From assembly GCA_007833815.1 (NCBI GenBank), contig CP033464.1:4334001-4398000 (forward strand): a DNA stretch of 64,000 nt, given 5' to 3'. The position numbers were made by a program, and so were the translations under genes. Source of the DNA: Brevibacillus laterosporus. Lineage in GTDB: Bacteria > Bacillota > Bacilli > Brevibacillales > Brevibacillaceae. Of this stretch, positions 38,439-46,533 are shown in pieces; the first letter of the stretch is position 1; every line of letters begins with the position of its first letter. The notes under the pieces are model-generated. The model made no database searches. It had not been told where the DNA came from and saw only the letters and a list, made by a program, of their open reading frames with translations.

Positions 38439-38456
38439 TATCTTAAATTTGAGATA
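38439..38456. promoter_or_regulatory. MhqR-type operator upstream of the marR gene
   Basis: TATCTTAAATTTGAGATA is palindromic except for one pair and shares the TATCT-N8-AGATA arms with the site at 37803. It lies about 75 nt before the marR start, consistent with autorepression. Confidence 0.6.
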
Positions 38457-38588
38457 TCTGAAGAATACTATCTTTTCCATCCGTTGTCAACATTTTATTG
38501 CTACTTACTCATTGTTTATACTAAGCCACATTAGGCTTTCACTCTTCTAAATAAAAAATTTACACAGTGTCGGTTACGTATTCGTCTC

Positions 38589-39476
38589 CTAGGAAAAATG
38601 ATTGATTATTTTCGACTTGAATAATTTTGCAGGAAAGCTTAACTCCCTATCTTTATGGACAATAAGTCCGTGTGTCGAGAAAATTGGCGGACATAAGGGC
38701 AAGGTTTTGAATTGCCCTTCTTCAAGTTCTTTTCTTACACCTATTTCCGGAATTAATGCAAAACCAATTCCACTTTTCACAGATTGTTTTATCATTTCAA
38801 TACTTGGAAACTCCAGTGCAGTGTTCCCCTCAATTCCAGCTTCCTGCAAAATCTTGCTAGCTTGAGTATGGTATAAACAGTTTGTCCCGAAGCTTATTAC
38901 TATTTCATCATTTAGAGCATCTAGACCTTTAGATTCAACTCTTTGTACCAGTGCATCAGAGGCGATAAAAACTAGCTTTTCCTCTATTAAAGGATAGAAA
39001 ACAATATCATTACGATGCGGATTTTGAGGAACAATACCAAAATCTACAGCGTGTTTTAAAACGTGATTCAGAATATCTGGCTGAAATCCTGCTTCCAGTC
39101 TTACTTTTATCTTTGGATATTGACCTAAAAATTCTTGAATAAGGGAAGACATACGCGTTAAGAAGAAAGATTCTTGCATACGAATATGTACAATTCCTTG
39201 TGGTTGATCCAGTTCGTTCATTGCCTCCTGTAAAGACATGCCTAAATGAATAAATTGGTACGCAAATGTAGCAAGCCTCAAACCAGCTTCTGTAGGTTTT
39301 ACACCCCTGGATAATCGATGAAACAATTTTTGTTTACAGGCTTGTTCCAATAACTGAATATGAGTGGTTACAGTAGATTGAACATACCCTAATTTATCTG
39401 CGGCTCGACTAAAACTATTTTCTTCAATCACTGCAATAAATGTCTTAAAAAACTTCCCTTCCAATAATTCAATCAT
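38589..39476 (-). CDS. LysR family transcriptional regulator
   Basis: 295 residues. The N-terminal winged HTH reads FIAVIEENSFSRAADKLGYVQSTVTTHIQLLEQ, followed by the effector-binding domain. The ATG at 39476 has AAGGAGGT ten nt upstream. It is divergent from the DJ-1/PfpI gene, so it most likely regulates that gene. The 149-nt gap contains ATTG-TTAATT-CAAT, a possible LysR half-site pair. Confidence 0.88.
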   Translation of the reverse strand: MIELLEGKFFKTFIAVIEENSFSRAADKLGYVQSTVTTHIQLLEQACKQKLFHRLSRGVKPTEAGLRLATFAYQFIHLGMSLQEAMNELDQPQGIVHIRMQESFFLTRMSSLIQEFLGQYPKIKVRLEAGFQPDILNHVLKHAVDFGIVPQNPHRNDIVFYPLIEEKLVFIASDALVQRVESKGLDALNDEIVISFGTNCLYHTQASKILQEAGIEGNTALEFPSIEMIKQSVKSGIGFALIPEIGVRKELEEGQFKTLPLCPPIFSTHGLIVHKDRELSFPAKLFKSKIINHFS

Positions 39477-39625
39477 CGTATAAACAACCTCCTTGATATC
39501 GAAAAACAAAATAGCTTTTATTGTATATATTCATAAGTGAAATTGTTAATTCAATGATATATTAATTTTCGTGCAGATGAAAGACTGCTCCCAAAAATAT
39601 AAGAATGCAAAAGGAGAAACAAACA

Positions 39626-40285
39626 ATGAACAAAAAACAAGGATTTAGATTAGGTGTGTACGTTTTTAAGGACGCAGAAGTTATTGATTACGCAGCCCCA
39701 TACGGTGTATTTTCGGTGGCAAGAAGATTTGATCCAGAATTGGATGCTTTTCTTGTTGCAGACGCTATGAAACCAATTCAGACACAAGCCGGTCTTACTG
39801 TACACCCTAACTACAGCTTCAATGATATGCCCGATTTGGATGCATTTTTAATTCCTGGCGGCTTTGGCACACGTCAAGAAACGAATAATAAGCGACTACA
39901 CCAATACATCCAATCTCTTCCCGAAACAACTCTACTTACAAGTGTATGTACTGGTTCATGGATTTACGGTAGGATGGGACTCTTGGACGGTATTCCTGCA
40001 ACAAACCGTAAAGAGCCAGATCATTTGGAAGCGACAAACATGGGCAAGGTGCCAATCGATCGATTAGCGGAAATCGCACCAGCCTGCAAAATCAGTCGTG
40101 CTCGCATAGTCGATACTGGCAGAATCGTAACTGCAGGTGGTATCGCTTCTGGCATGGAAATGGGCTTTCATTTGTTGAGAAGAGCTGGTTATGATGAAAC
40201 CTTTATTTCTGAAGTAGCTCGCGTTATGGAGTATAAAGCTGCATACGACAATTACAAAAATGACATTGAATATTTTAAAGCCTAA
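39626..40285 (+). CDS. DJ-1/PfpI superfamily protein
   Basis: 219 residues. The GATase1-like fold is seen in FLIPGGFGTRQE and the nucleophile-elbow cysteine in LTSVCTGSWIYG. These proteins include isonitrile hydratases, glyoxalase III and stress chaperones; the subgroup opens FRLGVYVFKDAEVIDYAAP, typical of the GlxA-like transcriptional-regulator N-domains and isonitrile-hydratase-like enzymes. The ATG at 39626 has AAAGGAG upstream. The LysR gene is its divergent neighbour. Confidence 0.85.
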   Translation: MNKKQGFRLGVYVFKDAEVIDYAAPYGVFSVARRFDPELDAFLVADAMKPIQTQAGLTVHPNYSFNDMPDLDAFLIPGGFGTRQETNNKRLHQYIQSLPETTLLTSVCTGSWIYGRMGLLDGIPATNRKEPDHLEATNMGKVPIDRLAEIAPACKISRARIVDTGRIVTAGGIASGMEMGFHLLRRAGYDETFISEVARVMEYKAAYDNYKNDIEYFKA

Positions 40286-40329
40286 CCTATTGAGTGGATG
40301 TATGTTCTAACATCACGCCTATCAAGCTA

Positions 40330-40345
40330 AGACAACATGTTGTCT
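40330..40345. repeat. Perfect 16-bp palindrome
   Basis: AGACAACATGTTGTCT is self-complementary and lies 44 nt after the DJ-1 gene, just before a strong terminator. It could be a regulator-binding site or a recombination relic. No neighbouring start codon explains it. Confidence 0.5.
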
Positions 40346-40352
40346 CAAGAAT

Positions 40353-40400
40353 AAAAAACGCGATTCTTTCCGTAACATACGGGATAAGATCGCGTTTTTT
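40353..40400. terminator. Bidirectional terminator after the DJ-1 gene
   Basis: AAAAAACGCGAT pairs with ATCGCGTTTTTT, with an inner CCGTA/TACGG pair. It marks the boundary between conserved chromosome and the AT-rich accessory region. Confidence 0.8.
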
Positions 40401-40559
40401 CATAGATTTTCAATTTTTTAAAATGTATGCTCAATCTTTTCGTCGTTGTTCTTCTTGTTCTGGTGTTGTAAGACTTGAAAGTGATTATCCAATTAACAGA
40501 ACGAAAGTTATAGCCATTAATCCCACTCCATTCGATTCTGCAATCGTTCAGGATCACCC

Positions 40560-40964
40560 TAGAAAAAGGACAGAAAGAGAGATTAAAGGAGCTTTATAAA
40601 TGTTGTTCTTATGAAGAGTCTACTTTCCAGTTTGAGTATTGAGAAGAAGGAAAGAGATCGTGATCTTGCATGTTCATTGACTGTTCGGCAAAAAGGCAGT
40701 GATCAACTAGGTAGCTCAATTGTTATTCCATCAAGGAAGTTTCTCTCTAGTTAAATGTCTGTTCGACATGTTAGAGATTTTCCATGTCGTATTCAAGTTA
40801 ATTCTGGTTTCCTGAATGCAGAAATTAAAGTCAGAGGATTCCGTGATACTACCATTCTAGAGAGTATTACAGTACGAGTAAGAAGAATTAGTGATTTACA
40901 TGCTAGGATTACGGTGAGGAATACGCAATATGATGCAGATGCTAGCTATGTATTTTTCATGTAA
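40560..40964 (+). pseudogene. Truncated and nonsense-mutated copy of the phage-type repeat protein at 48855
   Basis: This stretch is clearly homologous to 49390-49796 (for example SLSIEKKERDRDLAC and VRRISDLHARITVRN). It lacks the 5' part. The codon TAA at 40752-40754 replaces CAA (Q) of the longer copy, and the start near 40600 is also degraded. The family looks like a repetitive beta-structured phage or virion-tail protein, an inference from the neighbourhood. It is now a relic. Confidence 0.75.
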
Positions 40965-41051
40965 GGATGTTGGAATTCAGTTTCTCAGCTTATTGAAAAT
41001 ACCCACGAATTCATAAACCAAAAGGATACGTGGAATTACTTGAGTTCTTCT

Positions 41052-41546
41052 TTACTGAGCAGTATCAAATTCTTTCGTTTTTAACGTTACCACATCGATC
41101 TTTTGGTTATCCCAATACGTTAAAAATTCTAAAATCTCATTCTCAAATGTGTAAACATAATTTTCACACTTAGTTGATTCATAGCAATCCTTTAATTTCA
41201 TTTTATATTCTGTGCCATACGTTTTGAATACATCTTCTTTTGTTCTTGGCAATTTCTCTTCTTCAAGATACTCCATGTATGAGGTACTTTTTATTACCTT
41301 ATCTTTTTGTAGAGTAATAGTATTTGACAGCCCCTTTTTACTTCTATAAGCGATTAATTTAATATCACCCTTTTCATCTTCTGATTCCGGCTTTCCGTAT
41401 AACCCTACAATTTTATTGTAAGAGTCCCCTAACGATATTCCATTGAATTGAAACCTGTACTCTTGCTCTTGTTGAGATGTTGACGTTTCCTGTCCACAGC
41501 CTGTAAGAAAAATAAATGTTGCCAACAAATAAAACAGATTCTTCAA
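41052..41546 (-). CDS. Uncharacterised lipoprotein
   Basis: 164 residues. A lipoprotein signal is clear: MKNLFYLLATFIFLTGCGQ with the acylated cysteine at 17. The mature part is charged and has a pair of cysteines (DCYESTKCENY). The domain resembles small SmpA-like surface lipoproteins only vaguely. It lies alone between phage remnants, with a GGAGGAT site before the ATG. Confidence 0.65.
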   Translation of the reverse strand: MKNLFYLLATFIFLTGCGQETSTSQQEQEYRFQFNGISLGDSYNKIVGLYGKPESEDEKGDIKLIAYRSKKGLSNTITLQKDKVIKSTSYMEYLEEEKLPRTKEDVFKTYGTEYKMKLKDCYESTKCENYVYTFENEILEFLTYWDNQKIDVVTLKTKEFDTAQ

Positions 41547-41608
41547 TTTGCGATCCTCCTTATTTGATAGCAGTTATAATTCACTATCTACCATCATCTA
41601 CAAATTTA

Positions 41609-42022
41609 TCATAAGTTACCTTTACCTTTTTCATGTAGTAATCCCAGTGCCAATGTTTCCGGATCAGTGTGTGTTTGATTCGGATATTCACTGTGCCCTT
41701 TAATGTGTTTTCTGACTATAGGGATATCATAAGTATAAGCTAACATTGCTGCTAGTTTTGCAGATTCTCTATACATGATATTTGTAAACCATTTTGGATC
41801 ATCAACATACCCTTCATTTTCAATACCAATTGTATATGGATTTGCACTTCTTGCTATATTCCTATCATCAACCATTTGAGTGATATCTCCGTCATCACTT
41901 ACATAGTAATGCGCAGAAGAAGCACCTTTACTACCATGGTCTTTTTGCGCCGAACTAATGGAACCAGCATATGTACCTTCCATTACATGAATGACTAGAT
42001 GAGCAATATCTTTTTGTTTCAT
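41609..42022 (-). CDS. N-acetylmuramoyl-L-alanine amidase (Amidase_2)
   Basis: 137 residues. Zinc ligands of the Amidase_2/T7-lysozyme fold are seen: histidine in LVIHVMEGT, and the HxxxxH-like KHIKGHSEYP with a downstream TDPE. The conserved IGIENEGY stretch is present. It cleaves peptidoglycan and probably derives from a phage endolysin. It has no cell-wall-binding domain and no signal peptide, so it is short for an endolysin. GGAGCGGA precedes the ATG. Confidence 0.85.
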   Translation of the reverse strand: MKQKDIAHLVIHVMEGTYAGSISSAQKDHGSKGASSAHYYVSDDGDITQMVDDRNIARSANPYTIGIENEGYVDDPKWFTNIMYRESAKLAAMLAYTYDIPIVRKHIKGHSEYPNQTHTDPETLALGLLHEKGKGNL

Positions 42023-42135
42023 TCCGCTCCTTCATGTCAGCATAAACGTCACTTCTTACATATTTTTGATACCGTTGTGTTCCTTTGCGTTCCTTGAAGT
42101 TGGTTTGCAAAATGGTTTGCAATGTTTTCAAAAGA

Positions 42136-42169
42136 AAAAGTCGTTTCCTTAATTAAAGGAGACGACTTT
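42136..42169 (-). terminator. Terminator after the first YolD-like remnant
   Basis: AAAGTCGTTTCCTT pairs with AAAGGAGACGACTTT around a 4-nt loop; on the minus strand a TTTTTCTTTT tract follows. Confidence 0.75.
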
Positions 42170-42174
42170 CCTCA

Positions 42175-42471
42175 TTAAATAACAACGCTCACTACATCCT
42201 CAACAGGTATCCACCAGAAATCCTCATCATTCTTTAGCTTGATCTGCTTGAACGTTGAATCAAACTTCTCTACCCATCCCCACGCTGTTTCGATTACTCC
42301 TCTATCCCCTTTTGTAGCTTTCCACCAGTTGATTGTAAGAGCGTAGTCAAACTGACGTGATTCAGATATCCGATAACAGAACTCGGCTAGCCCATCTTCT
42401 TCAATGATTGGCTTTTCAATCAGCTTTTTATCCTCGTGAAGTTGACGCAACATCTCAGCATGCTTTGGCAA
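42175..42471 (-). pseudogene. YolD-like protein, 5' truncated (copy 1)
   Basis: The readable part (PKHAEMLRQLHED... through EDFWWIPVEDVVSVVI) fits the YolD family, found beside Y-family polymerases and in phages. The usual N-terminal RGxxKWxxxML segment is missing: a TAA stop lies just upstream and only a TTG could start it. It shares ~85% nucleotide identity by eye with 43918-44132. The intact C-terminus ends in a proper stop. Confidence 0.6.
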
Positions 42472-42649
42472 AAGTGGATCAAGAATTTAGGAAGCTATCA
42501 TTTTTCCGATATATTTATATATATGCATTTTTTTACTAAAAAATATATTTTTTTATTTTATACTAAATATTCCCATCAAATCTTCCGATATACTATTTGG
42601 ATATATTTGTATATTCACTATTATTCAAAAAAATATTAGGAGGATTAAC

Positions 42650-43447
42650 ATGTTATCAGTTTCTAGTGCTTCAAATTCTTACAGACAAAATATGAACAGC
42701 GCAAGAGAAGTAATGGCTGTAAAAAATCAACAGGAGCAACGTAACAATGATCATCTACAAGGTAATATTCAAAATGATAGTGTACAAATATCAAAAGAAG
42801 GTAAACAGTTATATCTAGCTAGCGCTTCAGCTAGTTCTAATTCATGGTGGGATGATTTAAAGGATACGGCTTCTGATTGGATTGATTCTAGTAAGAGATG
42901 GTTAGTTGATGCTGGTAATTTTTTATTAGACGCTGCCAAAGCAGGACTGGATTTCTTAATTCTAGATGATGTAAAAACAATTTTTGATCCAAAAGCTAGT
43001 GATGTAGAGAAAGGATTCGCAATTCTCTCTCTATTCCCTGCTGGAAAAGGAGCGAAAGCCGGAAAAAAAACGTATGACCTACTGAAGAAATACGGTGATG
43101 ATGTAGTCGATCTTGCAAATGATGTCCTCAAAGGACGACAGAAGATTGGTAAATATTTTGTAAAATCTAGGATCGATGAAGATTCTCTCATCTTACGGGA
43201 GACAGAAAGAGCAATGAAAGATAAACGAGTACAAGACGATGCAAATAATTTAGTAAAAAGGTTTTTGGCAGGGGGGAAATCAGGAAAAGGTAGCAGACAT
43301 TTATTCGGGGATGTTTGGGAGCTTCGGGGAGATTCAGGAGCAAGAGTGTATTATAGAATTAAAAACGATACATTTGAAATATTAGGTAAATCAAATAAGG
43401 ATAATCAAGATACAGTTTTAAAACGCTTAAGAAAACTATATGATTAG
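42650..43447 (+). CDS. Putative polymorphic toxin with a RelE-like C-terminal domain
   Basis: 265 residues. The N-terminal ~60 residues are polar and contain VQISKEGKQLY, a motif like the FlgM-type VxISxEG sequence. Hydrophobic/amphipathic helices follow (residues ~64-120). A pre-toxin-like linker (FAILSLFPAGKGAKAGKK) leads into a C-terminal ~70 residues, FGDVWELRGDSGARVYYRIKND, resembling phage-derived Gp49/HigB RelE-type ribonucleases. A GGAGGAT site and an AT-rich 5' leader precede it. The immunity candidate starts 18 nt downstream. The toxin assignment is an inference from the domain order and the pairing. Confidence 0.6.
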   Translation: MLSVSSASNSYRQNMNSAREVMAVKNQQEQRNNDHLQGNIQNDSVQISKEGKQLYLASASASSNSWWDDLKDTASDWIDSSKRWLVDAGNFLLDAAKAGLDFLILDDVKTIFDPKASDVEKGFAILSLFPAGKGAKAGKKTYDLLKKYGDDVVDLANDVLKGRQKIGKYFVKSRIDEDSLILRETERAMKDKRVQDDANNLVKRFLAGGKSGKGSRHLFGDVWELRGDSGARVYYRIKNDTFEILGKSNKDNQDTVLKRLRKLYD

Positions 43448-43465
43448 TTGAAAGGAGGACTACTT

Positions 43466-43789
43466 ATGAAAAAATCAATTAAGAAGATTTGGATAGAGAG
43501 AGAAGAATTTGCAACTCCTCCCGATGTATTTGATGATAACACAGATGTGATCATCACGTTTTCAGATAACACACGATGGATTGCCTCTTTTTTTACTTAT
43601 CAAAACATTGAATCACTAAGAAAACAAAATCAGGAAACTGGAGAAAAATTGCATGGGACTTTTTATTGGTCTAGCGATATGGTCCTTATCGATAATACAA
43701 AGAGAGAAACTATTGAAAAGGTTGTAAATCACCTAATAGAGAGCAATTGGTTTGATATGATTTTTTCTAAAATAAGTGACGATAATTAG
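43466..43789 (+). CDS. Candidate immunity protein for the toxin at 42650
   Basis: 107 residues from the ATG at 43466 (AAAGGAGG eight nt upstream). It is acidic and small, with FSDNTRWIASFFTYQNIESLR and LIDNTKRETIEKVVNHLIE, the kind of fold common among small polymorphic-toxin immunity proteins. No signal peptide. It is followed by a terminator, giving a two-gene operon. The function is inferred from position. Confidence 0.55.
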   Translation: MKKSIKKIWIEREEFATPPDVFDDNTDVIITFSDNTRWIASFFTYQNIESLRKQNQETGEKLHGTFYWSSDMVLIDNTKRETIEKVVNHLIESNWFDMIFSKISDDN

Positions 43790-43874
43790 CAATGTAAAGT
43801 AAACTAATCGGGTTAAGCTACCAGTAAGTGGACACCAAAAAAATAGTGTGAAAATAATATAGTATAAAAAAATT

Positions 43875-43902
43875 CCCGTCAGCGGTAGCACTGACGGGTT
43901 TT
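43875..43902 (+). terminator. Terminator of the toxin/immunity operon
   Basis: CCCGTCAG pairs with CTGACGGG around an 8-nt loop, followed by TTTT. Confidence 0.8.
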
Positions 43903-43917
43903 CTGTATCCTTGTTAC

Positions 43918-44284
43918 CAGGTATCCACCAGAAATCCTCATCATTCTTTAACTTGATCTGTTTAAACGTTGAATCAAACTTCTCTACCCATCCCCATGCA
44001 GATTCAATTACTCCTCGACCTTCTTTTGTCTCTTTCCACCAACTAATTGTTATTGCATAGTCATACTGACGTGAGTCAGGTATCCTGTAACAAAACTCGG
44101 CTAGCTCGTCCTCTTCAATGATTGGCTTTTGACCGCCCCCGCTATAGTTGTCGTGCTGTCCATCTTGAAAGTTGCGCTTCACGCCCCTCACACTCTCTAT
44201 ATCGTTATAGGGTATTCTACAGTTACGAATGAATTTGAAAAAACCGTAAGAGAAAGCGAAAATAACAAAAAACAGGTTAATCAT
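43918..44284 (-). pseudogene. YolD-like remnant (copy 2), 3' truncated and fused to a membrane-protein start
   Basis: Codons within 44132-43918 repeat copy 1 (DELAEFCYRIPDSRQYDYAI to DEDFWWIPG) at high identity. After WWIPG it leaves homology and runs into the terminator of the toxin operon, so the C-terminus is lost. The 5' part encodes a hydrophobic start (MINLFFVIFAFSYGFFKF) followed by an unrelated linker, probably from another gene. Confidence 0.55.
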
Positions 44285-44368
44285 GGTGATATCTGACCAT
44301 AATCGACCTGTTCAACGTAACGCTAAAGCGTTATTTAGGGTATAATATTTAAGCTTTTCTTGTGAGTA

Positions 44369-44518
44369 CAAATAAATTGGAAAATTCTTTGTAGCTGTAT
44401 TACATGGGTTAAGTATGTTATTGGTGGAATGATAGGTTCATTCGGCACTGGGTGGGGTCTATTCATCAGCCGCCACGACAGAGCCATGAGCAAAAAAGAC
44501 CACAATACGGGTGGCTAG
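44369..44518 (+). pseudogene. Possible holin or small phage membrane-protein fragment
   Basis: A 49-codon frame, open after a TGA at 44366, encodes INWKILCSCITWVKYVIGG followed by a glycine-rich hydrophobic segment and a basic tail ending SRHDRAMSKKDHNTGG. A holin-like 3' end is conceivable. No start or ribosome-binding site is convincing. Confidence 0.25.
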
Positions 44519-44796
44519 CTCGCATTGTGGCGTTCAATATATTTACCTACACACAAAGTCAAGAAACAATAACTTACGAAAATAGCTAATGACAAAAAAA
44601 CATTAGTACGATCGTTGTCTACTTTTTTGTTCAAAATGCGTTTTATTGAAATGACTATAATTCCCAAAAGGATTAGATAAAAAATGCTGATGCTGAAATA
44701 GTACTGGATTGTATAGCCAAAAAATTTGGGATCGAAACATGTAAACAAGAGAATTTTTCCCACAACGATATAAATAAAAGTGATTAAATACTTCAT
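44515..44796 (-). CDS. Uncharacterised small membrane protein
   Basis: 93 residues with three hydrophobic segments (about residues 3-20, 28-52 and 68-86) and a basic loop between the second and third. No recognised family. A GGAGAACATG context precedes the ATG. It may be real or a remnant in this decayed region. Confidence 0.4.
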   Translation of the reverse strand: MKYLITFIYIVVGKILLFTCFDPKFFGYTIQYYFSISIFYLILLGIIVISIKRILNKKVDNDRTNVFLSLAIFVSYCFLTLCVGKYIERHNAS

Positions 44797-44843
44797 GTTC
44801 TCCAGTCTTCTCCTTAATTTTCGGTTTCGACACTGGTAATGCT

Positions 44844-45104
44844 ATGGCAAATATTGTAGATGAGAAAAATCAAGAAATTGAACAGGGCAACTATCTACTA
44901 TTCTTAAATGGTGAGTATGATGAGGAACTTAAAAAGAACATTTTAATCCCCAACACGCCAAATCAGCTATTTAAGCTGAATGAACAAAACAGCTTAGATG
45001 CTCATGACTCTTCGAACAATGAGTATAAAAATGTTTTTGAAACAGAGTCACTACCTTCAATAAACGAAAAAGAACTTACCACTGCAATTGACAGTTTGAA
45101 ATAG
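44844..45104 (+). CDS. Uncharacterised 86-residue ORF
   Basis: Polar, Asn/Glu-rich, no recognised motif and no good ribosome-binding site. The frame is open upstream of the ATG, so it could be the 3' end of a lost gene. Listed because it looks compositionally coding. Confidence 0.3.
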   Translation: MANIVDEKNQEIEQGNYLLFLNGEYDEELKKNILIPNTPNQLFKLNEQNSLDAHDSSNNEYKNVFETESLPSINEKELTTAIDSLK

Positions 45105-45227
45105 TTCTGAAGTCAGAAGTACCTCTTTTCCTGTTCTTTTAAAAAACCTTCATTAAATTTAATCTGATAAAATCAACTTTTTATTATGAAGTCTTCTATT
45201 TAGGAAGAGGTATGATAGTAATTGGCT

Positions 45228-45536
45228 TCACCAGAAAGGAAAGCGTTTAGACCATACTTCTACCTCTATTCCCTTTAAAAGACTAACTTTTTCAAAACCA
45301 ATAGATGAAAAGTAACCGCTAGTTTCCGAAACTTGGACAAACACAAATATTAATTGATCTGTACACTCAGAATTTTGTGAATGATGCATTGCAATAACTA
45401 CACTTTCAAGAATACTAACTGATTTATCATCTAGTTTTTTTATAACTTCCAATAGACATTTTTCTTCCTTAGATAGCTTCTTATTGTAGATAGTCCATTC
45501 GGAGTTTATAATGTCTCGATCTAATATATTTGTGTA
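45228..45536 (-). pseudogene. ORF lacking a standard start codon
   Basis: From a TGA at 45539 the frame is open to 45228 and encodes a compositionally normal protein (IINSEWTIYNKKLSKEEKC, then VVIAMHHSQNSE and SSIGFEKVSLLKGIEVE). No ATG or GTG is available before a TTG at 45452; an ATA lies near the beginning. It is unrecognised and probably a degenerate gene. Confidence 0.35.
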
Positions 45537-45613
45537 TCACCATAAAAATAACTGTACGCAAATAGTGTGAATGCAAATTTGTTATGTACATAATTATCAA
45601 GAATTAAAAGGGT

Positions 45614-45687
45614 CTGCCCGTTCCCATTTCCTAAAAAATAGGCTCTGTTAAAGAATGTTGTTGAATTGTTATTCAGCTAACGGGCAG
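45614..45687. repeat. Inverted repeat resembling an insertion-sequence relic
   Basis: CTGCCCGTT (45614-45622) is inverted as AACGGGCAG (45679-45687), enclosing GGCTCTGTTAAAGAATGTTG. The arrangement resembles the edge of an insertion sequence left after deletion of its transposase. No transposase gene is present, so this is weak. Confidence 0.3.
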
Positions 45688-45882
45688 TTTAACGCAATAA
45701 AAAATTTTTACCAAGCACAATAAATCGGTTCTTTGAATATGATTGTTATATGAAAAAGTCAGTGTGTACACTTGCTGGATTTGTTTTGTACTAAAGGGTG
45801 AAACTTGCGAAATTGTAGTTTACAGTCTCACCTCACACCGATATGTATGAGCAATAACTATGTTTGGTGGGAGGAAGAATAA

Positions 45883-46281
45883 ATGGATTCCTTTCAAAAA
45901 AATAATATGTTAACACAAAATTCATCAAGTAATGTAAAAAAGAAACGGTCAACCAATAATTCATCAAGTAATGCAAAAAAGAAACAGTCAACCAATAAAA
46001 AAAAGAAACAGTCAACCAATAATTCATCAATTTTACACTGCCTGAATGGCAATAATTTAGAACTCATTGTGGCTGTTCTTCTTTTAACTGGTAAGTTAAG
46101 AGTAGATGCTGTTCAATTGTTTAGACAAGCTACGATGATTGTCAGCTTAACGGGAAAGTACATTACATTAGGCGATTTGAACAATAAAAATGTAGATAAC
46201 ATGATGAAATTTCTTAACGATAATGGAAATATGACCGTAGATGAGATTATTCAGGCACTTAAAAAGAAAATGGATAATTGA
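45883..46281 (+). CDS. Lysine-rich repeat protein, unknown function
   Basis: 132 residues. The N-terminal third is built from 39-nt DNA repeats (45919-45957, 45958-45996, then a partial 24-nt unit) encoding NSSSNxKKKxSTN. The C-terminal ~80 residues are a mixed hydrophobic domain (NNLELIVAVLLLTGKLRVDAV, then TVDEIIQALKKKM). A GGTGGGAGG site precedes the ATG. It lies 35 nt before a 39-residue hydrophobic peptide gene and shares its terminator. A spore- or surface-associated role is only a guess. Confidence 0.6.
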   Translation: MDSFQKNNMLTQNSSSNVKKKRSTNNSSSNAKKKQSTNKKKKQSTNNSSILHCLNGNNLELIVAVLLLTGKLRVDAVQLFRQATMIVSLTGKYITLGDLNNKNVDNMMKFLNDNGNMTVDEIIQALKKKMDN

Positions 46282-46316
46282 TGAGTTTTTTAAGAAAGGA
46301 AAAGGGTGAACTCATA

Positions 46317-46436
46317 ATGAATAATTTTGATGGAGAGGGTTTCTCGGAATTAATATTAATAATTATTTTAATTGCATTGCTATTATTTGGTTCCACAGAT
46401 ATAATTGGTCTTTCCGCTCAACCAACAAAACCATAG
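46317..46436 (+). CDS. 39-residue hydrophobic peptide
   Basis: It encodes a polar start (MNNFDGEGFSE), one membrane helix (LILIIILIALLLFG) and a short tail ending QPTKP. It resembles in shape the small YjcZ/YuzK-type spore membrane peptides of Bacillus, but no sequence match is claimed. AAAGG and AAGGG sites lie upstream. It is the second gene of a two-gene operon ended by a terminator. Confidence 0.5.
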   Translation: MNNFDGEGFSELILIIILIALLLFGSTDIIGLSAQPTKP

Positions 46437-46472
46437 AAACCTGAGTGAAAGCACCTATTTATTTTATTGAAC

Positions 46473-46497
46473 AGGACCTCAAAACGGGTCCTTTTTC
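46473..46497 (+). terminator. Terminator of the 45.9-46.4 kb operon
   Basis: AGGACC pairs with GGTCCT around an 8-nt loop, followed by TTTTCTTT. Confidence 0.75.
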
Positions 46498-46533
46498 TTT
46501 TTGATGAATTATCAACATTGTTGTATAACAGAG

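Noticed and set aside
40294..40599. Plus-strand 101-codon frame after the DJ-1 gene
   Set aside because: It spans the strong terminator and ends inside the tail-protein pseudogene; unlikely to be translated.
40744..40964. A separate short gene at the 40.75 kb ATG
   Set aside because: It is only the tail of the pseudogene after its nonsense codon, in the same frame as the longer copy.
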